Assembly (NCBI RefSeq): GCF_009295635.1
Contig: NZ_WHIW01000006.1
Span: forward strand, 62,001 to 126,000
Source: Alkalilimnicola sp. S0819
Lineage (GTDB): Bacteria > Pseudomonadota > Gammaproteobacteria > Nitrococcales > WHIW01
Length of the DNA: 64,000 nt
Direction of reading: 5' to 3'
The position numbers and the translations under genes are program-made. Positions 7,463 to 15,643 of the stretch are shown here, one piece after another (the stretch's first letter is position 1; the number at the start of each line of letters is the position of its first letter). Under the pieces are notes generated by a model that was not told the DNA's origin, ran no database searches, and saw nothing but the letters and a program-made list of their open reading frames with translations.

Positions 7463-9112
7463 CTAGTTGCAGTAGCCTCTTTCGTAGTGATCCGGCGCCG
7501 TCTCGGCCACGGTCACCGCGCCGTAGCTGCTGAGAAAGCCCAGGTAGTTGCCGGAACCCGCCGCGCAGGCATACCAGCTCCAGCAGATCTCGGCCCGGCC
7601 CTCATTGACGTGGGAGCGGGTGCTGGCGGTGTGCTCGGTGCAGGCAAAGCCGGGCTGGTTGCCGTCGTCCTCTTCCACCGCCGTGGGGGCGGCGGCCACG
7701 GCCGCGGCCGCGTCCACCAGGCCGGCGCCGCAGGTGGCGGTATCGCAGCTGTCCGCGCCGCCGGTGGCGGGGAAGGCGCGGGCGGTGTTGGTCAGCACCT
7801 GGGCGGCCAGCTCCGGCGTGAGGTCCGGACGCACCGCGTACATCAGCGCCAGCACACCGGCCACATGGGGCGTGGCCATGCTGGTGCCCTGGTAGAAGGC
7901 GTAGCTGTCGCCGGCCGGGTCCCGCTCGCCGGCGTTCAGCGTGGACAGGATGGCGCCGCTGACCGAACCGCCAGCGTACTGGCCGCCGGGGGCGGCCACG
8001 TCCACGGCACTGCCGTAGTTGGAGTAGGAGGCGCGGCCGCCGTCGCGGTTGGTGGCGGCCACGGTCACCACGCCCGGGCAGTTGGCCGGGCTGTAGTCGG
8101 CGGCATCGTCGTTGGAGTTGCCGGCGGCCACCACCACCGTGGTGCCCACGGCGCGGATGTCGCCAATGGCGTCCTTGTAGCTTTGGCCGCAGGCCGCCTT
8201 GCCGCCCAGGGACAGGTTGATCACCTGGGCCGGGTGGGGGTTGGCCGGCACATCGCTCACCGCCAGGCCCGCGGCCCAGCGCATGCCGTCGACGATGTCC
8301 GAGGTATAGCCGCCGCACTTGCCCAGCACGCGCACCGGCAGGATGCGGGCGTTCCACGCCACGCCGGCCACGCCCAGGCCGTTGTTGCTGGCGGCGGCGA
8401 TGGTGCCGGCCACGTGGGTGCCGTGCCAGCTGCTGGGCCGGTCCGAGGACGGGCTGTACCAGCCGCATTCATGGGCGGCCAGCCAGTCGCCGGCATCGCT
8501 GGCGTCGGCGTCGCGGCCGTCGCCGTCGTTGGCCATGTCGGCGTCGGAGATGAAGTCATAACCGGGCAGCAGCTGGCCGGCCAGATCGGCATGGGGCAGC
8601 ACGCCGGTGTCCACCACCGCCACCACCGCGCCATCCCCCAGGCTCAGATCCCAGGCGCCGGGCAGGTTCAGGCCGCCGGTGGGCTCGTAGTAGTGCCACT
8701 GCTCGTTGTAGCGCGGGTCGTTGGGCATCTGTTGCGCCTGCATCAGATAATCCGGCTCGGCGTAGGCCACCAGCGGGTTAAGGCTCATGCGTTGCGCCAG
8801 TCGCTGGATGTCCTCCAGGCCGCGCATGGACGGCAGGCGCAGCACCTGGCCGTAGCCGCCCAGGGCCCGCACGTGGGTCAGGGACACCCCCAGGCGTTCG
8901 GCCTGTTCCTGGGCCCGGCGCATCAGTTCGGATTGGCTCAGGCCGAAGGGCGAGGCTTGGCCGTTGCGGTATTTGACGATCAGCTGATTGGTCTGCTTGT
9001 AGGCGGTCAGCGGCGAGGCCGCCTGAGCCAGCAGGGGAGCCCCCAGGGCGAGTAGCGAAACCCAGACAATGCTGCGGGCGCAGCGCGTGGCGATAGCGTG
9101 TAGCAGGCGCAT
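7463..9112 (-). CDS. secreted subtilisin-like S8 serine protease
   Basis: This 549-residue exported protease starts with a Sec signal peptide (about residues 1-32, ending LLAQAA). A prodomain of inhibitor I9-like type follows (about 33-125). The S8 catalytic domain has Asp168 in VVDTGVLPH, His230 in HGTHVAGT, oxyanion Asn332 in AAGNSN and Ser411 in GTSMATPHVAG. After the catalytic domain (about residue 465) comes a cysteine-containing tail of about 85 residues that I do not recognise; the protein ends in Cys-Asn. Eight or more cysteines in the mature part suggest disulfides and an extracellular location. A sigma-70-like promoter and CRP-like site lie upstream. It is monocistronic and convergent with the DUF421 gene. 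Confidence 0.93.
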   Translation of the reverse strand: MRLLHAIATRCARSIVWVSLLALGAPLLAQAASPLTAYKQTNQLIVKYRNGQASPFGLSQSELMRRAQEQAERLGVSLTHVRALGGYGQVLRLPSMRGLEDIQRLAQRMSLNPLVAYAEPDYLMQAQQMPNDPRYNEQWHYYEPTGGLNLPGAWDLSLGDGAVVAVVDTGVLPHADLAGQLLPGYDFISDADMANDGDGRDADASDAGDWLAAHECGWYSPSSDRPSSWHGTHVAGTIAAASNNGLGVAGVAWNARILPVRVLGKCGGYTSDIVDGMRWAAGLAVSDVPANPHPAQVINLSLGGKAACGQSYKDAIGDIRAVGTTVVVAAGNSNDDAADYSPANCPGVVTVAATNRDGGRASYSNYGSAVDVAAPGGQYAGGSVSGAILSTLNAGERDPAGDSYAFYQGTSMATPHVAGVLALMYAVRPDLTPELAAQVLTNTARAFPATGGADSCDTATCGAGLVDAAAAVAAAPTAVEEDDGNQPGFACTEHTASTRSHVNEGRAEICWSWYACAAGSGNYLGFLSSYGAVTVAETAPDHYERGYCN

Positions 9113-9178
9113 CCGTGCCTCCTCGGTGTGATTATCGTTATTGGCATCCGGAGAACGTGGCGAAGCGCCGTAGCAGTT

Positions 9179-9213
9179 CCCTTGCGGATGTCGCCGGCGC
9201 TGGCCGGCAAGGG
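9179..9213 (-). other. hairpin in leader of S8 protease gene
   Basis: CCCTTGC and GCAAGGG form an outer 7-bp stem around an inner GCCGGC-containing arm. On the minus strand it lies at or just after the predicted transcription start (about 9211), so it would fold near the 5' end of the protease mRNA. Its role, such as mRNA stability, is inference. Confidence 0.35.
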
Positions 9214-9217
9214 GAGG

Positions 9218-9247
9218 AGTATAGTCGAACCGTGAGGTGATTCACAA
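9218..9247 (-). promoter_or_regulatory. sigma-70-type promoter of S8 protease gene
   Basis: On the minus strand a -35 TTGTGA (9247-9242) is followed after 18 bases by a -10 TATACT (9223-9218), matching consensus at 4/6 and 5/6. The predicted start is near 9211, about 100 bases before the ATG at 9112. Confidence 0.6.
9231..9246 (-). promoter_or_regulatory. CRP-like site overlapping the -35 element
   Basis: On the minus strand the sequence reads TGTGA-N6-TCACG, nine of ten bases of the CRP half-site consensus TGTGA-N6-TCACA. It overlaps the -35 element of the protease promoter, a position where a CRP/Vfr-type regulator could activate as a class II site or repress. The match is seen; the regulation is inference. 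Confidence 0.4.
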
Positions 9248-9284
9248 TTCACAACAGACGGGCCGACCGCAGGAAGCCCTTGAT

Positions 9285-9307
9285 CCCCCTGGGGAATACC
9301 CAGGGGG
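9285..9307. terminator. hairpin downstream of symporter operon
   Basis: A perfect 9-bp stem CCCCCTGGG/CCCAGGGGG with loop GAATA lies after the small symporter gene, read on the minus strand. No T-run follows. The rest of 9248-9423 contains no gene I can support. Confidence 0.45.
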
Positions 9308-9423
9308 GCCCTGTCGTCAGGCGAAGCCGCGGCCGACCGGCCGCCTTGCCATGAGGCTGCAGCCGCGGGGCCTGAACGGGACGCCGGGGGTGGCCGGGCT
9401 TCGGCGCGTCGGTGTCTGGGCGA

Positions 9424-9552
9424 TCACACCATCGCCCGGCGCTCGCGCCGGGCGGCGCGACGATCGCGCAGCACCGCGCGGCAGATCACCACCAGCACAG
9501 CCAGGGAGATCAACGGCCAGATCAGAACGTAGAGAGCAAACAGCTTCTGCAT
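9424..9552 (-). CDS. 42-residue membrane protein, likely small subunit of the symporter
   Basis: This short gene starts at ATG 9552, with AGGAGG six bases upstream. The product has one membrane span (LFALYVLIWPLISLAVLVVI, residues 4-23) and a strongly basic cytoplasmic-type tail of eight arginines among residues 25-39. It begins 24 bp after the stop of the sodium:solute symporter on the same strand. Very short single-span proteins annotated as putative transporter small subunits are known beside some SSS and NSS transporters (MetS is the NSS example). By position, size and topology this fits that class. An amphipathic arginine tail after the span would favour a cytoplasmic C-terminus. Confidence 0.72.
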   Translation of the reverse strand: MQKLFALYVLIWPLISLAVLVVICRAVLRDRRAARRERRAMV

Positions 9553-9576
9553 GGGAGCCTCCTGAAAGTAGTGGGT

Positions 9577-11229
9577 TCAGCGCGGGGTGGTGGCGGCGTC
9601 GCTATAGCTGTGCACCCGCTCGCGGATAAGGTTGAAATCGAAGCGCTCCTGACGGCTTGCCAGGCTCATCACCACGCACACCAGCGTGCTGGTGCCGTAG
9701 GCGGTCAGGGAGGCCAACAGCACCGTGTAGTCGCGCAGGAAACCGGTGGCGAACACCATCATGGCAAGCAGCGCGAGGCTGCCGGCCAGGGCGCCGACGG
9801 TCCGGCCGAAAAAGCCGAAGGCCATCAGGCCGATGATGATGCCGCCACCGATGCTGGCCAGGATCTCGAACAACAGCCCGATGGCACCGCTCAGCGGCAC
9901 CCACTCGAAGCGCGCCAGGCAGAACATCACCATGGCCAGCAGCACCGAGGTGGTGAAGGCGCGGTTGGTCACCCGGTCCCAGAAACAGCTGGCGATGACC
10001 GGGAACACGATCGCCCCCCACAGCGCGCCGACGAACACCAGCATCACCAGGATATCCAGCGAAAAGCTGGCGAAGACGATGCCCGCCACGGTGGCGACCA
10101 CCATGGTCAGCCGCCCCACCAGCAGCATGCGCCGGGGGTTGGCCTTGCCCCGGGCGATGTTCTTGCCGTAGACGTCAGCCATCATGATCGCCGACAGCGC
10201 CGACAGATCGGAGTCGGCGGTGGAGGACAGGGAGCCAATCACCAGGACAAAGAACAGCGCGATGAACACCGGCGGCAGATAGCTGGACACCATCTGCGGG
10301 ATCAGGTTGTTCATGTTGCCATCCAGCGGCTCCAGCCCCAGGGTCAGCGCCATCAGCCCGATCATACCCAGGCCGATGACGATGGCGCCGTAGCCTACGG
10401 TGGCAGTGATGAAAGTGGGCTTGATGTGGTCCTCGTTCACCGCGAACAGACGCTGGGAGATGGTCTGGTTGCCGATGGCATAGGCCAGCACAGCAACGAA
10501 GAAGGGCGCGCCCTGGTTGAGGATGGCCTCCATGGAGAAGAAGTCGGCCTGCTCGGGGCTCAGCTTATCCAGCCCCGCCACCAGCGCCTCCGACCCGCCC
10601 ATGGCGAAGAAGACGGCGGGAATGATCACCACGGCGATGAGCATCATCGCCACCAGCTGGGCGAAATCGGTCATCACCGAGGCACGAAAACCCGACCACA
10701 GGGTGTAGCACAGCACCCCCGCGCCGGCGATCATCACCCCCGCCTGGAAGGACAGCGGCGAGAGCACGGAGACCAGCGCGCCGGCGGCGGTGAAGTTCAC
10801 CATCAGGCTGATCACGCTCCCCACCACGTTGGAGCCGGCGAGGATCAGCTGGCTGGAGGAGCCGTGGCGGGCGTGGATCAGTTCGCCCAGGGTGGCGGCA
10901 TTGGGCGCCAGCTTGCGAAAGCGCCGGCCAAAGGGGTAGATGAACAGGATCATCAGCGCGCCCCACAGGCCATAGTGGATGGGCCCTGAGACGCCGTAGG
11001 TATAGCCGGACGTGGCGGCGGCGTAGAAGGACGCGGCCCAGATCCAGGTGGCGGTCATGCTCGCGGCGCCCATACCGAAACCGATGCGGTGGTTGGACAC
11101 CATGAAGGCGTCGGCGTTTTCCTTCTTCTTGCGGATGCCGAGGGTGAGCAGATAGGTGCCGCCGTAGAAGCTGAACATCAGCAGGAGCACGGTGAGGGTC
11201 GAGAATTGATGCAGGGATACGCTGTTCAA
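9577..11229 (-). CDS. sodium:solute symporter (SSS family)
   Basis: This 550-residue inner-membrane secondary transporter couples sodium influx to uptake of a small solute. About 13 membrane spans are visible. Family landmarks include AASMTATWIWAASFYAAATS near the N-terminus, the sodium-site region SSTADSDLSALSAIMMADVY and GFRASVMTDFAQ. The TTG at 11229 is chosen because AGAGG lies six bases upstream and the first membrane span follows. The longer frame to 11376 adds proline/arginine-rich sequence unlike a transporter. The substrate cannot be read; the closest look is to uncharacterised SSS members rather than PutP or PanF. The 42-residue gene downstream is probably its partner. Confidence 0.9.
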   Translation of the reverse strand: MNSVSLHQFSTLTVLLLMFSFYGGTYLLTLGIRKKKENADAFMVSNHRIGFGMGAASMTATWIWAASFYAAATSGYTYGVSGPIHYGLWGALMILFIYPFGRRFRKLAPNAATLGELIHARHGSSSQLILAGSNVVGSVISLMVNFTAAGALVSVLSPLSFQAGVMIAGAGVLCYTLWSGFRASVMTDFAQLVAMMLIAVVIIPAVFFAMGGSEALVAGLDKLSPEQADFFSMEAILNQGAPFFVAVLAYAIGNQTISQRLFAVNEDHIKPTFITATVGYGAIVIGLGMIGLMALTLGLEPLDGNMNNLIPQMVSSYLPPVFIALFFVLVIGSLSSTADSDLSALSAIMMADVYGKNIARGKANPRRMLLVGRLTMVVATVAGIVFASFSLDILVMLVFVGALWGAIVFPVIASCFWDRVTNRAFTTSVLLAMVMFCLARFEWVPLSGAIGLLFEILASIGGGIIIGLMAFGFFGRTVGALAGSLALLAMMVFATGFLRDYTVLLASLTAYGTSTLVCVVMSLASRQERFDFNLIRERVHSYSDAATTPR

Positions 11230-11626
11230 GGGCAACCTCTCGATGGGGTGAAAAGATCGCGCCCCACGCGGGGCGGACGAAAGTCGGCCGGGCGGGGCGC
11301 AGGGGTGGCGACGCGGGGGCAGAGTGCCGGCGCGTGCGTCGGCCTGGCCCGAAACGATCGGGAAGGCCCGGGCCAAATATGACCCCTCGTCAAGGGTGAA
11401 CGGGCTAGCGCAAGCCGCGCCTGTCAGGCGGCGTCAGCCGTGTCAGGACGGCTCCGGCGGCGGGCGGCGCGGCATGCAGCGGCCCTTGTCGGCGAAATGA
11501 AGCGACATGGGTTTCGGTTCCGGCTGTGGCCTCGGCGGCGAGCCGCGAGGCCGTGGAAAGCAGAGAGCCAGTATAACACCCCCGGCGGAGGGTGATCGGG
11601 GCGGCGCCATCCGAGGCGCCCGTAGC
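11230..11626. other. intergenic region with hairpin and possible leader ORF
   Basis: These 397 bp lie between the ABC exporter stop and the symporter start, both on the minus strand. A strong hairpin lies at 11528-11552 (stem GGCCTCG/CGAGGCC with an inner arm). A TATACT -10-like hexamer is at 11575-11570 on the minus strand but has no good -35. Downstream is a 21-codon open frame (11508-11443, beginning MSLHFADKGRC) without a clear ribosome-binding site. A second hairpin GCCCC-ACGC-GGGGC lies at about 11260. This is probably the symporter promoter and leader; no gene is supported with confidence. Confidence 0.35.
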
Positions 11627-13444
11627 CTATTGATACCCCTGCGCCTGCAGCCGAAACAACCGCGCATAGCGCCCGTTGGCGGCGAGCAGGCTGGCATGAT
11701 CCCCGCGCTCGATGATCCGCCCCCGGTCGATCACCAGAATCAGGTCCGCGGCCCGCACCGTGGAGAAGCGGTGCGAGATGAGCAAGGTCATCTTGTCGCG
11801 GCGATGCGCGCGAAAATCGGCATAGACAGCGGCTTCGGCGGCGGCATCCATGGCGGCGGTGGGCTCGTCCAGCACCAGGATGTCGGCGCCCTCGCGCATG
11901 TAGGCCCGGGAGAGCGCGATCTTCTGCCACTGCCCGCCGGAGAGCTCCTGGCCGTCCTGGAACCAGCGCCCGAGCTGGGTGTGATAACCGCCGGGCATCT
12001 CGCGGATGAACTCATCGGCCAGGCCCCGCCGGGCGGCGGCCTGCCAGCGGGCCTCGTCCTCGAAGGCGGCCACGTCACCCGCGCCCAGGTTCTCGCCCAC
12101 CTTCAGCTGATAACGGATGAAGTCCTGGAAGATCACGCCGATGCGCCGACGCAGCGCAACGATGTCCCAGTCGCGCAAGTCGCTGCCATCGAGCAGGATC
12201 CGCCCGGTGCTGGGCGCATAAAGCCGGGTGAGCAACTTGATCAGGGTGGTCTTCCCCGAACCATTGGCGCCCACCAGCGCCAGGCTCTCGCCGGGGCGCA
12301 GATGCAGCGAGATATCCTCCAGCGCGGGCTTGTCGGCGCCGGGGTAGGTGAAGCTCACCTGCTCGAAGCGAATGCCGTCCCCTGGCCGCGCGCCGGCGGT
12401 CAGCGTGCCCTGCTCGGCGGCCACCGGCTGCTCCAGGTACTCGTAGAGGTTGGACAGATAGAGGTTGTCCTCGTACATGCCGCCAATGGCGGTGAGGCTC
12501 GCCGAGAGCGCGGCCTGGCCCTGCTTGAAGACCATCAGGTACATGGTCATCTGCCCCAGGGTCAGCCGGCCGGTGATGGTCTCCACCACCACCCAGGCAT
12601 AGGCGCCGTAGAAGGCGAGCGTACCCAGCAAGCCGAGGATGAAGCCCCAGCTCTCGCGACGGAGGGTCAGGCGCCGATCCTCGTCATAGAGGCTGTCGAA
12701 GATCGCCCGGTAGCGGCCGAGCAGCAACGGCCCCAGGCCGAAGAGCTTCACCTCCTTGATGCTGTCCTCCCGGGCAAGCACCGTCTCCAGGTACATCTGC
12801 ATGCGGGTCTGGGGTGAGCGCCAGCGGAACAGACGAAAGGCCTCGCCGGAGAACCTGGCCTCCGACAGGAACGCCGGCAGCGCACCCAGGGTGAGCACCA
12901 GCAGCGCCCAGGGCGAGAACTGCACCAGCAGCACGGCGAAGCTGGCCAGGGAGATGGCGTTCTGCAGCAGGGAGAAGGTCTTGTTCACCAGGCCCAGGGG
13001 GCGGGTGGACGCCTCGCGGCGGGCCCGGGTGAGCTTGTCGTAGAACTCCGAATCCTCGAACTGGGCGAGGCTCAGGGTGCCGGCCTTCTCCAGGATCATC
13101 ACGTTGACCTTCTGGCCAAGCAGCGCGCGCAGCAGCGACTGCTGGGCCGACAGGCCGCGCTGGGCGAGCGCGATGGCGGCAATCACGCCCGCTTCGGCGA
13201 GCACATAGCGCAGCACCGGCCACCAGGCGACCTGGCCCCGGGCGTCGTGCTCCGCCATGGCCGCCACCACGGCATCGACGATCAACTGGCCGATCCAGGC
13301 CGCCACCGCCGGCAACACCCCGGCCACCAGGGTGCAGGCCGCCAGGCCCACCGTGAGCGCCGGGGAAGTCTGCCAGACCAGGGACAGCGCCCGGCGACTG
13401 TAGCGGAAAACACCGAGGAAGCTGCGGGGCCGCGGCGCGGACAC
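11627..13444 (-). CDS. ABC exporter, fused membrane and ATPase domains
   Basis: This 605-residue half-transporter has an N-terminal transmembrane domain (about residues 20-330) and a C-terminal ATPase. The ATPase has Walker A GANGSGKT (392-399), Q-loop Gln440, signature LSGGQ (501-505), Walker B ILVLDEP (522-528) and H-loop His558. Such proteins export lipids, peptides or drugs as dimers. There is no N-terminal C39 peptidase domain. The start is GTG 13444, only two bases after the stop of the 174-residue membrane gene, making it the fourth gene of the GHKL-STAS operon. The transmembrane part is of the class found in peptide and antibiotic exporters; the substrate is unknown. Confidence 0.88.
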   Translation of the reverse strand: MSAPRPRSFLGVFRYSRRALSLVWQTSPALTVGLAACTLVAGVLPAVAAWIGQLIVDAVVAAMAEHDARGQVAWWPVLRYVLAEAGVIAAIALAQRGLSAQQSLLRALLGQKVNVMILEKAGTLSLAQFEDSEFYDKLTRARREASTRPLGLVNKTFSLLQNAISLASFAVLLVQFSPWALLVLTLGALPAFLSEARFSGEAFRLFRWRSPQTRMQMYLETVLAREDSIKEVKLFGLGPLLLGRYRAIFDSLYDEDRRLTLRRESWGFILGLLGTLAFYGAYAWVVVETITGRLTLGQMTMYLMVFKQGQAALSASLTAIGGMYEDNLYLSNLYEYLEQPVAAEQGTLTAGARPGDGIRFEQVSFTYPGADKPALEDISLHLRPGESLALVGANGSGKTTLIKLLTRLYAPSTGRILLDGSDLRDWDIVALRRRIGVIFQDFIRYQLKVGENLGAGDVAAFEDEARWQAAARRGLADEFIREMPGGYHTQLGRWFQDGQELSGGQWQKIALSRAYMREGADILVLDEPTAAMDAAAEAAVYADFRAHRRDKMTLLISHRFSTVRAADLILVIDRGRIIERGDHASLLAANGRYARLFRLQAQGYQ

Positions 13445-13446
13445 GA

Positions 13447-13971
13447 TTAGTGAAAACTCCGAGCGATCAGGATCGGCGCCATTTTCGCCGAGATATTCGC
13501 CACCCGCTGCATCCGCAGCCGAGAGGGCTTGCGCTTGCTGGATTCGAAATCACCGCCGGTGGCCTCGTCGAACAGTTCGGACACCAGGCGGAACAGCGCC
13601 TCCTTCTCCTCGTGCGAGAGCCCCAGCTTGCCGTGCTGCGCGTACTGGCGGATCTGTTTGTGGCCGGCCTTGATCTTGGCCTCCTCGGCCAGGCTCACGC
13701 CTTTTTCATACTCCTTGCTCCAGTATTCCAGGCATTGCGCCTCGAATTTGGCCAGCATCTTCAAGAAGGCCTTGGCCGATGCGGCGCGGGCGGCCTTTCG
13801 CCGGGTCAGGCTGCCGATGGAATAGGCCAGCACCGCGCCGAAGGTGGTCGAGAGCAGGCTGAGCAGGCCGAAGCGCCAGAGCCGCAGCTCGTTCTGGTGC
13901 TGCGCGGACGCCAGCAAGGCCTGTATGGCTTCGCCCTGGGCGGCGATCAGCTGCAACAACTCCGCATCCAC
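13447..13971 (-). CDS. single-span membrane protein with coiled-coil tail
   Basis: The 174-residue product starts at GTG 13971, which shares one base with the TAG stop of the STAS-like gene (TAGTG), so translation is probably coupled. A hydrophobic segment lies at about residues 31-55 (FGLLSLLSTTFGAVLAYSIG). The remaining 115 residues are charged and helical, with KAARAASAKAFLKMLAKFEA and an EEAKIKAGHK stretch, suggesting a cytoplasmic helical domain. No family is recognised. Its place between an ATPase/STAS pair and an ABC exporter suggests it anchors or senses for that system; this is inference. Confidence 0.68.
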   Translation of the reverse strand: MDAELLQLIAAQGEAIQALLASAQHQNELRLWRFGLLSLLSTTFGAVLAYSIGSLTRRKAARAASAKAFLKMLAKFEAQCLEYWSKEYEKGVSLAEEAKIKAGHKQIRQYAQHGKLGLSHEEKEALFRLVSELFDEATGGDFESSKRKPSRLRMQRVANISAKMAPILIARSFH

Positions 13972-14324
13972 TAGGCATCACCCCGTTCACAGCCGAAGTC
14001 CGCCTCCTGCAGGTACTGCCTGATCTTGTCGGCGAAGAACTCGAAATCCGCATCCGTGTACTGAAAATCCAATCGATCCAACAGGGCCTCCGCCTCCATG
14101 ACGCCTACCTTCACCACGCCGGCAAAGGCTTCCACCAGAAACGACGAGCCGTAACCGTCGACCCCATCGTCCAGAATGACCGTGATGCGCTCGTCGGGTC
14201 CCAGCTCCTGCAGGGCCGGGATCAGCACATCCTCGCGAAAGGCCTCGCCGCTCTCGGGTCCGTCACTGCGGTAGCGGCCAATGGGGTGTTCCGAGAAGTC
14301 CCGGCCCACATTGATGATCTTCAT
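13971..14324 (-). CDS. STAS-like DUF4325 protein
   Basis: The 117-residue protein matches the STAS-like DUF4325 family: an alpha/beta fold beginning MKIINVGRDFSEHPIGRYRS, then EDVLIPAL, a central TVILDDGVDGYGSSFLVEAF strand-turn-helix (about residues 56-75) and a C-terminal FFADKIRQYLQ helix. STAS folds in other systems act as partners of GHKL kinases (as in anti-sigma-factor antagonists). Here the GHKL ATPase gene ends 10 bp upstream, which supports a physical partnership. ATG 14324 has GAGG eight bases upstream; the longer frame to 14417 overlaps the ATPase gene and is rejected. Confidence 0.8.
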   Translation of the reverse strand: MKIINVGRDFSEHPIGRYRSDGPESGEAFREDVLIPALQELGPDERITVILDDGVDGYGSSFLVEAFAGVVKVGVMEAEALLDRLDFQYTDADFEFFADKIRQYLQEADFGCERGDA

Positions 14325-14334
14325 GACAGCGTCC

Positions 14335-15459
14335 TCAAAGCCGGGCCTCCCAGAGAATGAGTGTCCCCTCCACGGGAAGCCCCAAGGTCTCGGTCGTGTA
14401 ACTCTCGCCGGCGGCATCGACCGTGAAGCGATACAAGCCGTGCCCGCTCCTCAGCACCAGGCTTCCGGCCCCCCGCTGCCTGATGAACTCCTTCATGTCA
14501 GGCAGCCCCTTGCCGCGATCGGTCTTCGCCGTACTGGTCCGATCCGGCTCCATGGCCGATTTTAACAGCACGGAATGCCTTTTCTTGTTGGCCAAGGGCA
14601 CGGCGGACAACGATTCCAGCACCCGCTCCCAGATCCGGGACGTCGGCAGCGACTCGGGGACACCCACGCCCTGGTCATAGAACGCCACCTGCAACAGCCG
14701 CGCGTCCCGGTCACAGGCCCCGCCCAGATACCAGACCCGGTCCTTCGGCCAGGTGCGGCTGCCCGGCGGATAAGCATGGTGACCGACGTTGGTGATGGCT
14801 TCGTCCAGGCCGCCGTGCAGGAAGGTCCATTTCTCTATCCGCTTGCCCACCGCGGCCGTCAGCTGATCCTTCAGCGCCCGGTAGTCCTTGCGCTTGCGGT
14901 CGCCCCGGATGTGGCGCACGAACTGCACCGCCGAGGGCGCTTTTGCGGGCGGCGGCGGCGCGCGGCGCATCCCCAGTGCCTCGAAGAAGCCGAGGGAGGC
15001 GAGCCGACGGAACACCTCCGGGTCCCACTCATCGGTGGGCGGGGCCAGCTTGTCGGCAACGCCCCGGTTCCAGCCCCGCAGCTCGGCGGTGAGCATCAGC
15101 GCGGCGGCCAGCGAGATATGCTTGAGCTCGCCGAAACGCAGGCCCGCCAGCCAGTAGCATTGCCGCAGCCGCGGGCCCCTGACCAGCCGCCGTATGGCGC
15201 TCAAATACAGCATGGTCTCGTCGTGGGACTCACCCAGCTCCATGACCGCCGGCAGCTCCAGATACACTCGCCCACCGCTTGCCAGCTCGGCCTTCAGGCC
15301 TCGGGCCAACAGCTCGTCGAGCTGCGCCTGGAGTTCCGCGCAGCGCGCCAGCAAGGCCGGAAGATTCCCGACGGGCCGCGTCCTGGCGCCCGAGCGCCGG
15401 CGCTGTCGCACGGTACGCTGAATATCGCGCGCCCGCCGCCGCGGGCTGTACTTCTTCAC
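14335..15459 (-). CDS. GHKL-type ATP-binding protein partnered with DUF4325
   Basis: The 374-residue soluble protein ends in a GHKL (HATPase_c-like) domain. The N box is DEAITNVGHHAY (residues 219-230), with Glu220 and Asn224 where ATP/Mg ligands are expected. The G1 box is YDQGVGVPES (261-270) and the G2 box is DRGKGLPDM (314-322). There is no HisKA phosphoacceptor helix, so it is not a classical sensor kinase. It may act on the STAS-like partner as SpoIIAB/RsbW-type proteins do, or as an ATP-driven switch. The N-terminal 200 residues are helical, with a basic start, and unrecognised. GTG 15459 is chosen because GAGGAG sits just upstream. It is the first gene of a four-gene unit with 10-, -1- and 2-base junctions. 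Confidence 0.75.
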   Translation of the reverse strand: MKKYSPRRRARDIQRTVRQRRRSGARTRPVGNLPALLARCAELQAQLDELLARGLKAELASGGRVYLELPAVMELGESHDETMLYLSAIRRLVRGPRLRQCYWLAGLRFGELKHISLAAALMLTAELRGWNRGVADKLAPPTDEWDPEVFRRLASLGFFEALGMRRAPPPPAKAPSAVQFVRHIRGDRKRKDYRALKDQLTAAVGKRIEKWTFLHGGLDEAITNVGHHAYPPGSRTWPKDRVWYLGGACDRDARLLQVAFYDQGVGVPESLPTSRIWERVLESLSAVPLANKKRHSVLLKSAMEPDRTSTAKTDRGKGLPDMKEFIRQRGAGSLVLRSGHGLYRFTVDAAGESYTTETLGLPVEGTLILWEARL

Positions 15460-15643
15460 CTGCAACTCCTCAATCCAGGCAGAGACACCATTATGACAGC
15501 GCCGATCGCCCCCCGGTGCCGTTGGGCGAGGGCCGGCCCCACGCCCCCCGTTTGGGCGGTTGGCGGATACCCACACCGCGGCTACTGTAGGCTTGCGCGC
15601 AGTCGAGGCTGGGTGCTTTACGAGCAGCGGAGCGGAGACAGCG

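Noticed and set aside
7385-9055. 556-codon plus-strand frame over the S8 protease
   Set aside because: Antisense shadow, Gly/His/Val-rich without motifs; the protease on the other strand has an intact catalytic triad, signal peptide and promoter.
9412-10989. 525-codon plus-strand frame over the symporter
   Set aside because: His/Gln/Asp-rich antisense product typical of high-GC shadow frames; the symporter frame has membrane spans and family motifs.
11443-11508. 21-codon leader peptide gene before the symporter
   Set aside because: No clear ribosome-binding site, no regulatory codon run and no attenuator-like pair of hairpins; kept only as a note in the intergenic entry.
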